Shown one piece after another: positions 63,955 through 64,000 of a DNA stretch of 64,000 bases (the first letter of the stretch is position 1; every line of letters starts with the position of its first letter). Position numbers and translations under genes: made by a program. The stretch is from Micrasema longulum (lineage: Eukaryota; Arthropoda; Insecta; Trichoptera; Brachycentridae): assembly GCA_022494885.1 (NCBI GenBank), contig JAGVSM010004264.1, positions 1 to 64,000 on the forward strand, in the 5' to 3' direction. Under the pieces are notes generated by a model that did no database searches, was not told the origin of the DNA, and saw nothing but the letters and a program-made list of their open reading frames with translations.

Positions 63955-64000
63955 ATTTAAATTTATTGCAACAGAGAGGGAAAAACATTATTGAGAAGGG
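63955..64000 (-). repeat. FB-1 fragment running off the window
   Basis: GAAATTTAAATTTATTGCAA, CAGAGAGGG and TATTGAGAAGGG are the start of a reverse Z; the rest lies outside. Confidence 0.8.

Noticed and set aside
1..64000. CRISPR array, phage or bacterial operon
   Set aside because: The tandem repeats found are FB-1 units, microsatellites or LINE parts; no spacer pattern, ribosome-binding sites or operonic gene spacing, and the elements are those of animal genomes.

Overview
This window is animal nuclear DNA, most likely from an arthropod and probably an insect. It is AT-rich and is a graveyard of transposable elements. I found no intact host protein gene, no rRNA, no free-standing tRNA, no CRISPR array and no bacterial-style operon. 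Signs of the host are many non-LTR retrotransposon (LINE) fragments of insect-like L2, RTE and Jockey/RNase-H types, Penelope-like elements, tRNA-derived SINEs, a TA-flanked miniature element with TACAGGGTGTT ends, and one TATA plus TCAGT initiator pair of the arthropod kind. Family names used here (LINE-A, SINE-alpha, FB-1 and so on) are local labels only.

Layout. 0-7 kb: LINE 3' ends (A, G, L2-like B, D with a TTTTC microsatellite inside it, E). 7-12 kb: first FB-1 array, SINE-gamma, repeats ER-1 and MIT-1, and a CpG-rich ETS-site island. 12-18.6 kb: a Penelope-like GIY-YIG relic, several Penelope-type terminal pieces with hammerhead-like motifs, and two large FB-1 composites. 18.6-25 kb: LINE-A, RTE, LINE-H nested in a MITE, and an RNase-H LINE. 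25-32 kb: two solo LTRs with perfect 5-bp target duplications, one of them splitting a LINE reading frame, a core-promoter candidate, LINE-Q and RTE. 32-38 kb: a SINE/LINE chimera, a mariner-type MITE, a 364-bp GGAGAGA tract, and LINE-N and LINE-F. 39-50 kb: FB-1, the longest LINE-A, a mariner transposase relic, SINE-alpha copies, the sister copy of the chimera, and the second L2 copy. 50-64 kb: a foldback element, a non-autonomous RTE derivative, LINE-J, more FB-1, a Penelope 3' end with an adjacent hammerhead-like motif, RTE fragments, and a promoter-like island at 63.5 kb.

The elements do not form a pathway. They fit as parasite and partner: RTE supplies the 3' end used by a short derivative, LINE-H supplies the tail of a SINE chimera, and Penelope elements carry ribozyme-like termini. 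The most notable signals are the hammerhead-like motifs, the FB-1 modular tandem/inverted family, the duplicated SINE/LINE chimera, and the two cleanly bounded solo LTRs. All alignments were done by eye, so boundaries are approximate unless a target duplication is given.
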